Origin: DATBJJ01 sp963750915
Lineage (GTDB): Bacteria; Acidobacteriota; Vicinamibacteria; Vicinamibacterales; 2-12-FULL-66-21
Direction: 5' to 3'
Length of the DNA: 64,000 nucleotides
NCBI GenBank assembly: GCA_963750915.1
Contig: CAVVSF010000009.1
Span: 372,001 to 436,000 of the forward strand
Shown: positions 52,101 through 64,000 of the stretch, piece by piece
Position numbering within the stretch: the stretch's first letter is position 1
How the letters are laid out: each line of letters opens with the position of its first letter
Program-made: the position numbers and the translations under genes
The notes under the pieces: generated by a model
The model's database searches: none
Seen by the model: only the letters and a program-made list of their open reading frames with translations
Told to the model about the DNA's origin: nothing

Positions 52101-52106
52101 TACAAT
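52101..52106 (+). promoter_or_regulatory. -10 box TACAAT of the GT-C-like membrane protein gene
   Basis: Ends 7 nt before the TTG at 52114, so the message would be leaderless with a TTG start. No -35 recognised. Confidence 0.45.
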
Positions 52107-52113
52107 CGCCGCC

Positions 52114-53685
52114 TTGACCGTTTCGCCGGCCGCCGGGCGTTCTCCCGCCTTCAACCTGTCGACGCCGTGGCGCGCGTTCGTCGCGGCCCTCCTCGTCGTG
52201 TTCGTGGGGCGTTGCCTCTTCGCGGCGCTGACGACACAGTTTCACATCGACGGCGACAACACCGTGTCGCTGCTGCAGGCGAACGATTGGCTGTCGACGC
52301 CGCAGCGAAGCTATTTCTGGGGCCAGGACTACATGGGAACGACCGAGGTCTGGTTGTTCTCGCTGTTCTGGCGGACGCTGGCGGGCAAGCAGGCGGTGAT
52401 CCCGCTGTGGTACTGGGCCGGCGTGGGACAGCTTCTCTTCGCGGCGGGCGCCGCCCTGGTCTACGCCGGCCTCGTCAACGCGGACCAGGGTTTCTGGTCG
52501 AGGCCGCGGCTGTTCGCACTGTTCGTCGTCATCTTCGGTGTCACCGCCCCGGTGTTCCAGAAGTACACGTTCGGCCTCGGCCACGGCTACTCGTCGACGC
52601 CGTTCTACGCCGGGCTCGCGATCGCGTCGTACCTGTTCCGGGAGCGTGCGCCGGCGGCGCTCTTTCTCGCCGCCGGGCTTTTGCTCGGGCAGGCGCACTT
52701 CATCTTCCGCCTGCATCTCGTCCTGCCGGTGGCGCTCGTCCTCGCGCTCGTGCTGTCGGGGCCAAAGGCGAATGCGCGCGCCGTCGTCGCGCTTGCCCTC
52801 GGCGTCGCGCTGGGGATGCTGCCTGAGAAGCTGCTGCAGCCGGCACAGGGCTACGAGCCCGCGTTCTGCCTGACGAGCCTTGGTCACTTCGCCGGCAACG
52901 CCTGGCAGGTCGTGTCGCAGGCGGCGGCGCACGTCGGCACGCTGCCGCAGGGACTGCTGGAGTCAGAGCACGCGCTGTGGTTCGTGGCGCAGCGGCCGGT
53001 TCCGGCCGACTGGACGTGGTGGGGCGCCCGCGCCGGCGTGGTGCTGCTCGCGGCGCTGACCGCGATCGAGCTCGCCCGCTCGATCAGGTCAGCGCGATAC
53101 CTGATCTTTCCGGCGATCCTGCTCGTGAATCTTGCCGTCCTGGTGGCGAGCTGCCTGACCCTCGACGAGTTCAGTGCCCGGCGCTACCTGTACGTCTCGC
53201 TCTTCTCGGTCCCGTTCCTGATGATGCATCCGCCGTGGACGCTCTGGCACCGGGTGTCGATGGCGCTCCGTCTGGCCGCCCTCGCGATCTACGTAGTGTC
53301 GGCACTGGCGTTCAGGACGCCGCTGGCGCAGGTGGGGCCGCCGCTGGCGGAGCGCGGCTTCGACGTCAGGTTCGACTGCCTCGCCGGCAGCGGCAGCCAC
53401 CTCTCGGCGCTGCTGGCGTTGCATGACTGGAAGGCGAGAACGGTCGATCTCGACTGGCGGCTCTACGGCAACTACTCGCGGAACGTCGGGGCGACGCCCG
53501 CGGCCGTTCGCGACTCCTGCCGGCAGCTGTTCTGGATCGACGCGAACGGACGCCGTTCGCCGGCGGCGCGGCAGCATCTCTGTGAATCGCCCGAGACCCT
53601 GATGACCGGCGCGACGACGGGGCTGGTGTCCTTCCCGTCGACGCTCGTGGTCTATCGCTGCCGGATTCCGAAAGCGGGGAACTGA
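52114..53685 (+). CDS. Polytopic membrane protein, GT-C glycosyltransferase-like
   Basis: The 523-residue protein has about ten hydrophobic segments (for example FVAALLVVFVGRCLFAALT, LALALVLSGPKANARAVVALALGVALGM, RYLIFPAILLVNLAVLVASCL). The first periplasmic loop has DGDNTVSLLQ and GQDYMGTTEVWLFSLFW, which resembles the Asp-containing first loop of GT39/ArnT-like glycosyltransferases. The acceptor is unknown, and Asp38-Gly-Asp40 in that loop may be the catalytic Asp region. The C-terminus is a soluble domain with several Cys. The TTG start is based on the -10 box and hydrophobic N-terminus. Confidence 0.65.
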   Translation: MTVSPAAGRSPAFNLSTPWRAFVAALLVVFVGRCLFAALTTQFHIDGDNTVSLLQANDWLSTPQRSYFWGQDYMGTTEVWLFSLFWRTLAGKQAVIPLWYWAGVGQLLFAAGAALVYAGLVNADQGFWSRPRLFALFVVIFGVTAPVFQKYTFGLGHGYSSTPFYAGLAIASYLFRERAPAALFLAAGLLLGQAHFIFRLHLVLPVALVLALVLSGPKANARAVVALALGVALGMLPEKLLQPAQGYEPAFCLTSLGHFAGNAWQVVSQAAAHVGTLPQGLLESEHALWFVAQRPVPADWTWWGARAGVVLLAALTAIELARSIRSARYLIFPAILLVNLAVLVASCLTLDEFSARRYLYVSLFSVPFLMMHPPWTLWHRVSMALRLAALAIYVVSALAFRTPLAQVGPPLAERGFDVRFDCLAGSGSHLSALLALHDWKARTVDLDWRLYGNYSRNVGATPAAVRDSCRQLFWIDANGRRSPAARQHLCESPETLMTGATTGLVSFPSTLVVYRCRIPKAGN

Positions 53686-53694
53686 GCTCCCCGC
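53674..53694. terminator. Stem-loop between the GT-C-like gene and rho
   Basis: GCGGGGA pairs with TCCCCGC over a 7-nt loop between two convergent stop codons (53685 and 53697). There is no U tract. It may serve both directions. Confidence 0.4.
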
Positions 53695-53696
53695 CG

Positions 53697-55033
<1,337 letters not shown>

Positions 55034-55037
<4 letters not shown>

Positions 55038-55663
55038 TCCGCCACCCTTACCTGTCTTGCTATCGTTCTCCACAGTTCATCCATTCCTTCGCCGCTTTCG
55101 GCCGAGACCGGCAGAGCGGGCATTGCGAAAATTGTTGCCAGTGACTTGAGATTCTTCGTTCGTTCGCTGCGCGACAGCTTGTCGATCTTCGTGGCGACCA
55201 GAGTGCAGTCGACGCGACGCTGGGCGAGCCAGCTGGCGGCCTCGCGATCCGCCGGCAGGCCCGGGTGACGCGAGTCGACGAGGTGCAGCGCCAGCGGCCG
55301 GCGCTGCCGACCCAACTCCGTGGCGCCGTCGCCGGCAAAGTAGCTCTCGGCCACCACCGCCAGCTCGGCGGCGGACTCGGCCCCGCCCCGCGCGTATCCG
55401 TAACCGGGCAGGTCGACCAGGTACGCCGACCACCGCCCTGGACCACCTGGTCCACCCTCGAGGGTGACGCGATAGAAGTTGACGAGGCGGGTCTTGCCCG
55501 GCGCCGCGCTGGTGCGGGCAATCCTGGCGCCGCACAGCGCATTGATCAGACTCGACTTGCCGACGTTGGAACGCCCGGCCATCGCGATCCGCGGCAGCGC
55601 GTCGCGCGGAATCCCGTCGGCGCGCGCCGCGCTCGTGATGAAGTCGGCGTTCAGTACTTTCAA
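55034..55663 (-). CDS. engB: Ribosome biogenesis GTP-binding protein YsxC/EngB
   Basis: The 209-residue GTPase has the P-loop GRSNVGKS at residues 30-37, a G2-like Thr in GKTRLVNFYR, G3 DLPGYGYA, and G4 ATKIDKLS. It helps assemble the 50S ribosomal subunit. The start is TTG at 55663. It overlaps rho by 4 bp and is separated from lon by the 112-bp gap that holds the heptad inverted repeat. The neighbourhood engB-lon and rho is a common housekeeping arrangement. Confidence 0.93.
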
Positions 55664-55669
55664 GTGACC

Positions 55670-55774
55670 GGCTCAGGGCTCACGGTTCAGGGCCCAGGGT
55701 AGAGCATCGAGATCACGTCGCACGCTGTCGATCGGGATGACCTTTCCTGAGCCTTGAGCCGTGAGCCCTGAGCC
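55670..55774. repeat. Heptad inverted repeat between engB and lon
   Basis: The left arm at 55670-55692 carries GGCTCAG-type 7-nt units, and the right arm at 55752-55774 is nearly its reverse complement (21 of 23 positions pair). Together the arms fill the engB-lon gap. It would fold into a strong cruciform or RNA stem with a ~59-nt loop. Confidence 0.75.
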
Positions 55775-55775
55775 A

Positions 55776-58166
<2,391 letters not shown>

Positions 58167-58174
58167 GGGTGTGA

Positions 58175-58256
58175 AGCTGTCAGCTATCAGCTGCCAGCCG
58201 TCAGCCGGACGCCCCAGCCAGGGGCAGGCTGAGCGCCGGGAGCTGAAAGCTGCGAG
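58175..58256. repeat. Heptad repeat between lon and clpX
   Basis: Five AGCTGTC-like units (58175-58209) face three GAGCTGA-like units up to the clpX stop codon. The arms can pair in part. It spans the lon-clpX gap. Confidence 0.65.
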
Positions 58257-59507
<1,251 letters not shown>

Positions 59508-59518
59508 GGGTTCGTCGT

Positions 59519-59600
59519 GGCTCAGGGCTCAGGGCTCAGGACTCAAGCCGGCGGCGGCACGGAATCGGTGCCTGGGCCGGGAGCCTTGAGCCATGGGCCG
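59519..59600. repeat. Heptad repeat between clpX and clpP
   Basis: Three perfect GGCTCAG units and a GACTCAA unit (59519-59546) followed by a looser facing arm with GAGCC and TGAGCC. It fills the gap between clpX and clpP. Confidence 0.65.
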
Positions 59601-59602
59601 GT

Positions 59603-60202
59603 TTACGCCCTCTTCCGGATGACATCATCAATAATACCGTATTCCTTGCCCTGGTCGGGACCCATGATGTAGTCCCGCTCGGTATCGTCCTGGATCCGCT
59701 TCAGGGGCTGGCCCGTGTGTTGGGCCAGGATCTGATTCAGGCGCTCCCGCGTCCGCAGCAGCTCCCGGGCATGGATGTCGATATCGGTGGTCTGGCCGCC
59801 CAGGCCCTGGACCCAGGGCTGGTGGATCAGGATGCGCGAATTGGGCAGGGAATACCGCTTGCCCTTGGCCCCGGCCGCCAGCAGCACGGCGGCGACGGAG
59901 GCCGCCTGGCCGATGCAGTAGGTCGCGACATCCGGCTTGATGAACTGCATTGTGTCGTAAATCGCCATCCCCGCCGTCACCACGCCGCCCGGGCTGTTGA
60001 TGTAGAGCAGAATGTCCCGGTCCGGGTCCTCGGCCTCCAGGAAAAGCATCTGGGCGATCACCAGGTTCGCGACGTTGTCGTCGATCGGCGTGCCGACGAA
60101 GATGATGCTGTCCTTGAGCAGCCTCGAGAAAATGTCGTAAGCGCGTTCGCCGCGGTTGGTCTGTTCGACCACCATCGGAATGAGCTGCATGCGTTCGGTC
60201 AT
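59603..60202 (-). CDS. clpP: ATP-dependent Clp protease proteolytic subunit ClpP
   Basis: The 199-residue serine protease has the triad Ser102 (GQAASVAA), His127 (LIHQP) and Asp177 (TERDYIMG), with the LYINSPGG strand lining the substrate channel. It forms the two-ring chamber that ClpX feeds. It lies directly downstream of tig and upstream of clpX, the classic tig-clpP-clpX-lon order. The ATG at 60202 gives a normal N-terminus. Its 5' gap to tig (179 bp) contains no other gene. Confidence 0.97.
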   Translation of the reverse strand: MTERMQLIPMVVEQTNRGERAYDIFSRLLKDSIIFVGTPIDDNVANLVIAQMLFLEAEDPDRDILLYINSPGGVVTAGMAIYDTMQFIKPDVATYCIGQAASVAAVLLAAGAKGKRYSLPNSRILIHQPWVQGLGGQTTDIDIHARELLRTRERLNQILAQHTGQPLKRIQDDTERDYIMGPDQGKEYGIIDDVIRKRA

Positions 60203-60381
60203 GAGAGCAAAGACCCGCTAATGCCTAAGTTGTGCTGGGGATGTGGTGCTCGGACGGGCAGGGTCAAAACTACGATCGCCTGCCATTCTACCATGCCGGG
60301 CCGCCCCCGCCAAACCGCCCTCGCGCGCCGGCGGCGCGCCGCCGCTGGCGACGTCCGAACTACTATATCGGGCGCTACGCC

Positions 60382-61695
60382 TCAGTCCTTGAGATTGCCC
60401 GTAAGGATATTGGCCTTCGACAACAGAAGCTCCATCGTCTTCTCGCGTCGCAGTCCTGTATAGAGGCGGGAAAGGCCCCCCTCTTTCTCCAGCCGCGCCC
60501 GCACTGCCGCCGTCGTGCGCCCGGCCCGCTCGGCGTACCGCTCGATCTCGCTGTCCATCTCCTCGTCGGTGGCCACGATCGCGTCGCGGCGGGCGATTTC
60601 GTCGAGGACGAGGGCGCTCCGCACCGATTCCACCGCCGCCTCGCGCTGCCGCTCGCGGAACTCCTGCCAGTCGACGCCGGTCTTGGTCGGATCGATCTGC
60701 TGCTCGACGAGGCGGCGGACGAATTCCTCCACCCGCCGATCGATCTCGCGGTCGACGAGCGACGCCGGGGCGTCAAAAGTGACCCGCGCCGCGAGCTGCC
60801 GCAGCAGGTCCGAGCGGACTTCGCGTTCGGCCTCGTGGCCGGCCTCGTGCTCGAGATCGCCCCGCACCTGCGCCCGCAGCGCCGCCAGCGAATCGAACGA
60901 GCCGAGATCCTTCGCCAGCTCGTCGTCGAGCTCGGGCACGACACGGATTCGAATCGATTTGACGTCGACGGCGTAGGTGACGGTGGTACCCGCAAGCTCG
61001 GTGACGGCGTAGTCCGACGGGTACTGCACGTCGAAGACCTTCGACTGTCCCGCCTCGAGTCCGGTGAGCTCGTCGTCGAAGCCCGGCGGGTTCGCCGAGG
61101 CGCCAATGTCGACGGTCACGTTGTCGTGGCGATCGGTTTGCGGCTCGCCGGTGCTGCCGTCCTCGTTCTTCGCCGTGGCAGTGCGCTTGAGATCAAGGAC
61201 GACCGAATCGCCCATCTGGATCCCGCGGCCCTCGACCGGTTCGTAGCGGGCGGCGCGCTCGCGGAGTCGCGCCAGCGCTTCGTCGACCCGCGCCTCTTCG
61301 ACGGTGACGTCCTGACGTCGCAGCGTCAGCCCTGAATAGTCGCCCGGATCGATCGGCGGCACGGTCTCGAAGTTCGCTGTGAACTTGAGCGGCTGCCCTT
61401 CTTCGACGACGACGTCGCGGATGTCCGGAGTGTTGACCGGCTCGACGCCGCGCTCGCGCAGGGCGTCATCGACCGCCCGCGGGATCAGCCCGTGCGCGAC
61501 GTCATGAAGGATCTGATCGCGGAAGCGCTGGCGCACCACCTTCGGCGGCACCTTGCCGGGCCGGAAGCCGGGAATGCGGGCGGCGCGGCTATAGTCGCGG
61601 GCGACCTTGTCGATCTCTGCATCGACGACGGTGCTGGGGATCTCGACGACGAGGCTCTTGCGGGTATCGCTGACGTCTATGAATTCGGTTTTCAC
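60382..61695 (-). CDS. tig: Trigger factor (ribosome-bound chaperone, peptidyl-prolyl isomerase)
   Basis: The 437-residue chaperone has the N-terminal ribosome-binding signature (IPGFRPGKVPPKVVRQRF), an FKBP-like PPIase domain in the middle (RGIQMGDSVVLDLKRTATAKNEDG, with an unusual acidic insert), and a helical C-terminal domain. It binds the ribosome tunnel exit and new proteins. The start is GTG at 61695 with GAGAAT 8 nt upstream; the usual ATG is not in frame. It is the first gene of the minus-strand tig-clpP-clpX-lon-engB-rho block. The 179-bp region before clpP holds no gene and may contain the clpP promoter. Confidence 0.92.
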   Translation of the reverse strand: MKTEFIDVSDTRKSLVVEIPSTVVDAEIDKVARDYSRAARIPGFRPGKVPPKVVRQRFRDQILHDVAHGLIPRAVDDALRERGVEPVNTPDIRDVVVEEGQPLKFTANFETVPPIDPGDYSGLTLRRQDVTVEEARVDEALARLRERAARYEPVEGRGIQMGDSVVLDLKRTATAKNEDGSTGEPQTDRHDNVTVDIGASANPPGFDDELTGLEAGQSKVFDVQYPSDYAVTELAGTTVTYAVDVKSIRIRVVPELDDELAKDLGSFDSLAALRAQVRGDLEHEAGHEAEREVRSDLLRQLAARVTFDAPASLVDREIDRRVEEFVRRLVEQQIDPTKTGVDWQEFRERQREAAVESVRSALVLDEIARRDAIVATDEEMDSEIERYAERAGRTTAAVRARLEKEGGLSRLYTGLRREKTMELLLSKANILTGNLKD

Positions 61696-61792
61696 GTTTT
61701 CTGATTCTCAGGTTGACGGCGCGGCTGGACTTCGGAGTGCCGATTCGACGGTCCCGGATGTCCGGCTCGGATGCTCGGGGCCACGGGCCAGG

Positions 61793-61810
61793 GATCGCAA
61801 CGCTGCGATC
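61793..61810. terminator. Short stem-loop downstream of tRNA-Leu
   Basis: GATCGCA pairs with TGCGATC over a 4-nt loop, 10 bp after the 3' end of the tRNA on the minus strand. No U tract, so the terminator role is tentative. Confidence 0.3.
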
Positions 61811-61820
61811 GATGACGGCG

Positions 61821-61904
61821 TGCGAAAGGGGGGAGTCGAACCCCCACAGCCTTTCGGCTACCGGATCCTAAGTCCGGCGCGTCTGCCAGTTCCGCCACTC
61901 TCGC
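61821..61904 (-). tRNA. tRNA-Leu (anticodon UAG)
   Basis: The minus strand folds as a class II tRNA. The acceptor arm GCGAGAG pairs with CTTTCGC (one G-U). The D arm follows, then the anticodon stem CCGGA/TCCGG with loop CTTAGGA, whose central TAG sits at 61868-61870. A long variable arm TAGCCGAAAGGCTG and a T arm GGGGG-TTCGACT-CCCCC complete it. The discriminator is A, as normal for leucine tRNAs. CCA is not encoded. It sits just upstream of tig in the same direction. Confidence 0.95.
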
Positions 61905-61914
61905 TCGACAACCG

Positions 61915-61920
61915 ATTGTA
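61915..61920 (-). promoter_or_regulatory. -10 box TACAAT of tRNA-Leu
   Basis: On the minus strand, TACAAT ends 10 nt before the mature 5' end of the tRNA, a good distance for a tRNA leader. No good -35 found. Confidence 0.45.
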
Positions 61921-61940
61921 GCCCAACTGCTTACCCCGGG

Positions 61941-61981
61941 AGGACGCCACCGGCGGGCCCGACTGCGTAAGGCGGCGTCCT
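61941..61981. other. Hairpin in an otherwise unexplained 376-bp gap
   Basis: AGGACGCC (61941-61948) pairs perfectly with GGCGTCCT (61974-61981) around a 25-nt GC-rich loop. The gap 61905-62280 lies between the tRNA-Leu start and the next gene and holds no convincing gene. The hairpin could be part of a small RNA or a terminator. The rest of the gap is plain sequence. Confidence 0.3.
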
Positions 61982-62280
61982 GCGTATCGAGATAAAACTC
62001 GGCATTGAAGGTCTGCCGTTACATACCCCATCTTTTTATACGCCGAGGCCTGAAGGGTTTGCGCCAATCGGGCATGAGACTCGTCCGTTGTCACGGGCTG
62101 GCCCGGACTCTGCACGTCTTTCTGGTGTCTGAAAGTCGCAGTTCGGGTTCGCGGATGCGAACGGGCATGCGAAAGCAGTTTGGAGCGTCGAGGTCCCCGT
62201 CCCCGCCGGCTCCGTGCGCAGCAGCAAGACAAGAGAACGAGAATACGACACAACGGGAGCAAGCCGAAGGAGGCTATCTG

Positions 62281-62775
62281 ATGAAACGGGCACTTACAGG
62301 CACATTCCTGGCCGCGACGTTCGCTGTTGGACTGTCAGCCCAGTCGACGACTCCACCGCAGAGCACCCCGCCGCAGACTCCGCCGAGCCAGCCGCCGGCG
62401 GCGGCCCAGCCGTCGCGCGACGCGGCCAAGTCGGTGACGGTGACCGGCTGTCTCAAGGCCGGCGACTCCGCCGACAGCTTCATGCTGTCGGATCTGAAGT
62501 GGGCGAACAAGGACAAGGGCGCGGGCGCGGTCGGCACGTCCGGCGCGGGCGCGCCAGCGGCGGTGGCTTCGGCGACGACGCTGAAGATCATTCCGAGCGG
62601 CTCGACCAAGCTGAGCGAGCACGTGGGGCACACGGTTGAAGTGACGGGCACGGTTGCCGACAAGGCGCCGTCGGCGGCGCCCGCGGATCCGGCGTCGACT
62701 CGCCCGGCGGCTGCTGCCGGCCCGTCGATTAACGCCAGCGCGGTCAAGATGGTTGCCGCGACCTGCACGCCGTAG
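62281..62775 (+). CDS. Small secreted protein with Pro-rich linker and OB-like domain
   Basis: The 164-residue exported protein has a signal sequence (ALTGTFLAATFAVGLSA), a Pro/Gln/Ser-rich linker, and a C-terminal beta domain with SVTVTGCLKAGDSADSF, TTLKIIPSGSTKLSEHVGHTVEVTGTVAD and ending in VAATCTP. Two Cys, one in TGCLKAG and one near the end, may form a disulfide. The TGCL and VGHTVEVTGT pattern is like bacterial OB-fold secreted proteins of unknown function. The RBS AGGAGG is 7 nt before the ATG. Length and domain are common in Acidobacteria as far as I know. Confidence 0.75.
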   Translation: MKRALTGTFLAATFAVGLSAQSTTPPQSTPPQTPPSQPPAAAQPSRDAAKSVTVTGCLKAGDSADSFMLSDLKWANKDKGAGAVGTSGAGAPAAVASATTLKIIPSGSTKLSEHVGHTVEVTGTVADKAPSAAPADPASTRPAAAAGPSINASAVKMVAATCTP

Positions 62776-62984
62776 TTGCTCGGAGGTTACACGGCAGACA
62801 ACGAACGAGTACAGACTGACGATCGGCCCTCCTGCTGACGGCCGGTCGTCGTAACACTCGGACGTCACCCATGGAGCCAGCCCGACTTTCGTCGGGCTGG
62901 CTCTTCGTTCGATCGGGGGCGCGCCCGGGCGCAACGGCAGGAACAGGAAGAACAGAAAAAAAGAAAGGGCCGCGGAACCGAACG

Positions 62985-63860
62985 ATGGCACGAGCGATCT
63001 GGAAAGGCGCGATAGCGTTTGGCCTCGTCAACATCCCCGTCGAGCTGCATACCGCCGTGCGCGATCACCGGCCGCGGTTCCGGCTGCTCCACGCCGCCGA
63101 CGAGTCGCCCGTGCAATACGAACGCGTCTGCCGGCGCGAAGGCAAGCCAGTGGCATGGGAGGACCTGGTCAAGGGCTACGAGTACGAGAAAGGCCAGTAC
63201 GTCATCCTCACCAAGGACGACTTCAAGACCGCCGCTCTCGAGAAGAGCCGCACGATCGACATCCGCGACTTCGTCGATCCCGACCAGATCGACGAGCGCT
63301 ACTTCGAGACGCCGTACTACCTGCTGCCGGCCAGAGGGGCGGAGCGCTCCTATGCGCTCCTCCGCGAAGCGGTGCGCGACTCGGGCAAGGTGGGCGTCGG
63401 CACGGTGATCCTGCGGGAAGCACAGCATCTCGCCGCGCTCGAGGTCATCGAAGACGCGCTGGTCCTGACGATGATGCGCTACCAGGACGAGCTTGCGGAC
63501 ATCTCCGATCTATCGCTGCCGTCGGCCAGCGGCCTGCGCAAGCCGGAGCTGGCGATGGCGCGCCAGCTGATCGATCACCTGAGCGCGACCTGGGATCCGT
63601 CGAAGTACACCGACGAATATCGCGACAACCTGATGCGGGTGATCAAGGCCAAGATGAAGGGCAAACGGCCGGCCCTCAAGGAGCAGGGCGTGCACCGCCC
63701 GGCCGACGTCGTCGACCTGATGGAACGCCTCCGCGCCAGCCTTGCCGGGTCGCCTGGCCGCAAGGGAACCCGCGCCGCCAAGGGGGCTGAATCCCCGCGC
63801 CGCCGGCCGGCGTCCAAGAGTCGCAAGGCGCCGCGCAAGCCAGGCCGCCGCGTCGCCTGA
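62985..63860 (+). CDS. ku: Ku protein (bacterial NHEJ DNA end-binding)
   Basis: The 291-residue protein matches bacterial Ku: MARAIWKGAIAFGLVNIPVELHTAV at the start, then a beta-barrel core, RCKREGKPV-like segment here CRREGKPVAWEDLVKGYEYEKGQYV, and KSRTIDIRDFVDPDQIDERYF. The C-terminus is a Lys/Arg-rich tail (GTRAAKG, RKAPRKPGRRVA) expected to recruit ligase and contact DNA. Bacterial Ku dimers thread onto DNA ends and recruit LigD. No LigD gene is in the window. The ATG at 62985 gives the conserved N-terminus. Confidence 0.95.
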   Translation: MARAIWKGAIAFGLVNIPVELHTAVRDHRPRFRLLHAADESPVQYERVCRREGKPVAWEDLVKGYEYEKGQYVILTKDDFKTAALEKSRTIDIRDFVDPDQIDERYFETPYYLLPARGAERSYALLREAVRDSGKVGVGTVILREAQHLAALEVIEDALVLTMMRYQDELADISDLSLPSASGLRKPELAMARQLIDHLSATWDPSKYTDEYRDNLMRVIKAKMKGKRPALKEQGVHRPADVVDLMERLRASLAGSPGRKGTRAAKGAESPRRRPASKSRKAPRKPGRRVA

Positions 63861-63892
63861 TCGCATACCATGGCTTGAAGAAAGGGGAGTCA

Positions 63893-64000
63893 TTGCCGAC
63901 CACTGCCCCCGCATCCACCCGGCTCGATCGTGACGGCCTCATTGCCTGGTATCGGCGCAACCGCGAACGTTCGCGGCGGCTCTTCGATCTCGTCGAACCG
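63893..64000 (+). CDS. EgtB/SUMF1-like protein, N-terminal fragment (runs off the edge)
   Basis: A frame starting with TTG at 63893 (AGGGGAG upstream) runs to the window edge. The 36 residues include RLDRDGLIAWYRRNRERSRR and LFDLVEP, matching the N-terminal DinB-like domain of EgtB-type or SUMF1 (formylglycine-generating/sulfoxide synthase-like) proteins. The assignment rests on this short stretch. Confidence 0.45.
   Translation, partial: MPTTAPASTRLDRDGLIAWYRRNRERSRRLFDLVEP

Overview
GC-rich bacterial chromosome segment of 64 kb. The gene content points to Acidobacteriota, probably class Vicinamibacteria. The main clues are a long ABC permease of the ADOP type (an acidobacterial family), several secreted metallopeptidases and serine hydrolases, DUF4139/DUF547/DUF5996 proteins, and a sigma/anti-sigma pair of acidobacterial style. 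No rRNA gene is present, so this assignment is an inference from families, not proof. I see no phage, insertion sequence, integrase or CRISPR array.

Layout. 1-4.2 kb: end of a phosphoesterase, a ThuA-like lipoprotein, and M28 and M20 metallopeptidases. 4.3-5.4 kb: a Xre/RES toxin-antitoxin pair. 5.5-8 kb: an orphan ParB-like protein and two frame-broken small genes. 8-13.2 kb: carbonic anhydrase, a serine hydrolase, an AAC(3)-like acetyltransferase and an M13 peptidase. 13.6-17.1 kb: map, then a run of tightly overlapping small genes (membrane proteins, methyltransferase, DinB, DUF218). 17.2-27.2 kb: amidohydrolase, DUF5996, a sigma/anti-sigma pair with broken frames, DUF4139, and secreted proteins. 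27.3-30.3 kb: cystathionine beta-synthase, a small secreted protein, and a YjbQ-like fusion protein. 30.4-42.1 kb: ADOP permease, esterase, VanZ-like protein, PLP decarboxylase, hydrolase/DUF547/SDR group, and alanine:sodium symporter. 42.3-46.5 kb: a YprA/YprB (MrfA/MrfB) type helicase-nuclease pair and rpmE. 46.6-53.7 kb: aldo/keto reductase, cupin, S9 peptidase, orphan HlyD adaptor, and a GT-C-like membrane protein. 53.7-61.9 kb: the housekeeping block tRNA-Leu, tig, clpP, clpX, lon, engB and rho, all on the minus strand. 62.3-64 kb: a small secreted protein, Ku, and the start of an EgtB/SUMF1-like gene.

Four features cut across the annotation. (1) A dispersed intergenic repeat of 130-185 bp occurs four times in two sub-types. 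(2) Degenerate 7-nt repeats, often in inverted arrays, occupy many gaps, including every gap from clpP to engB. (3) Several genes have a TANNNT-like -10 box only 6-7 nt before a start codon (ATG, GTG or TTG), which suggests leaderless transcripts. (4) Twelve single-base frame breaks fall in eight genes whose two halves still read as one conserved protein. They occur in both directions, which looks more like residual sequence indels than decay, but the window alone cannot decide.
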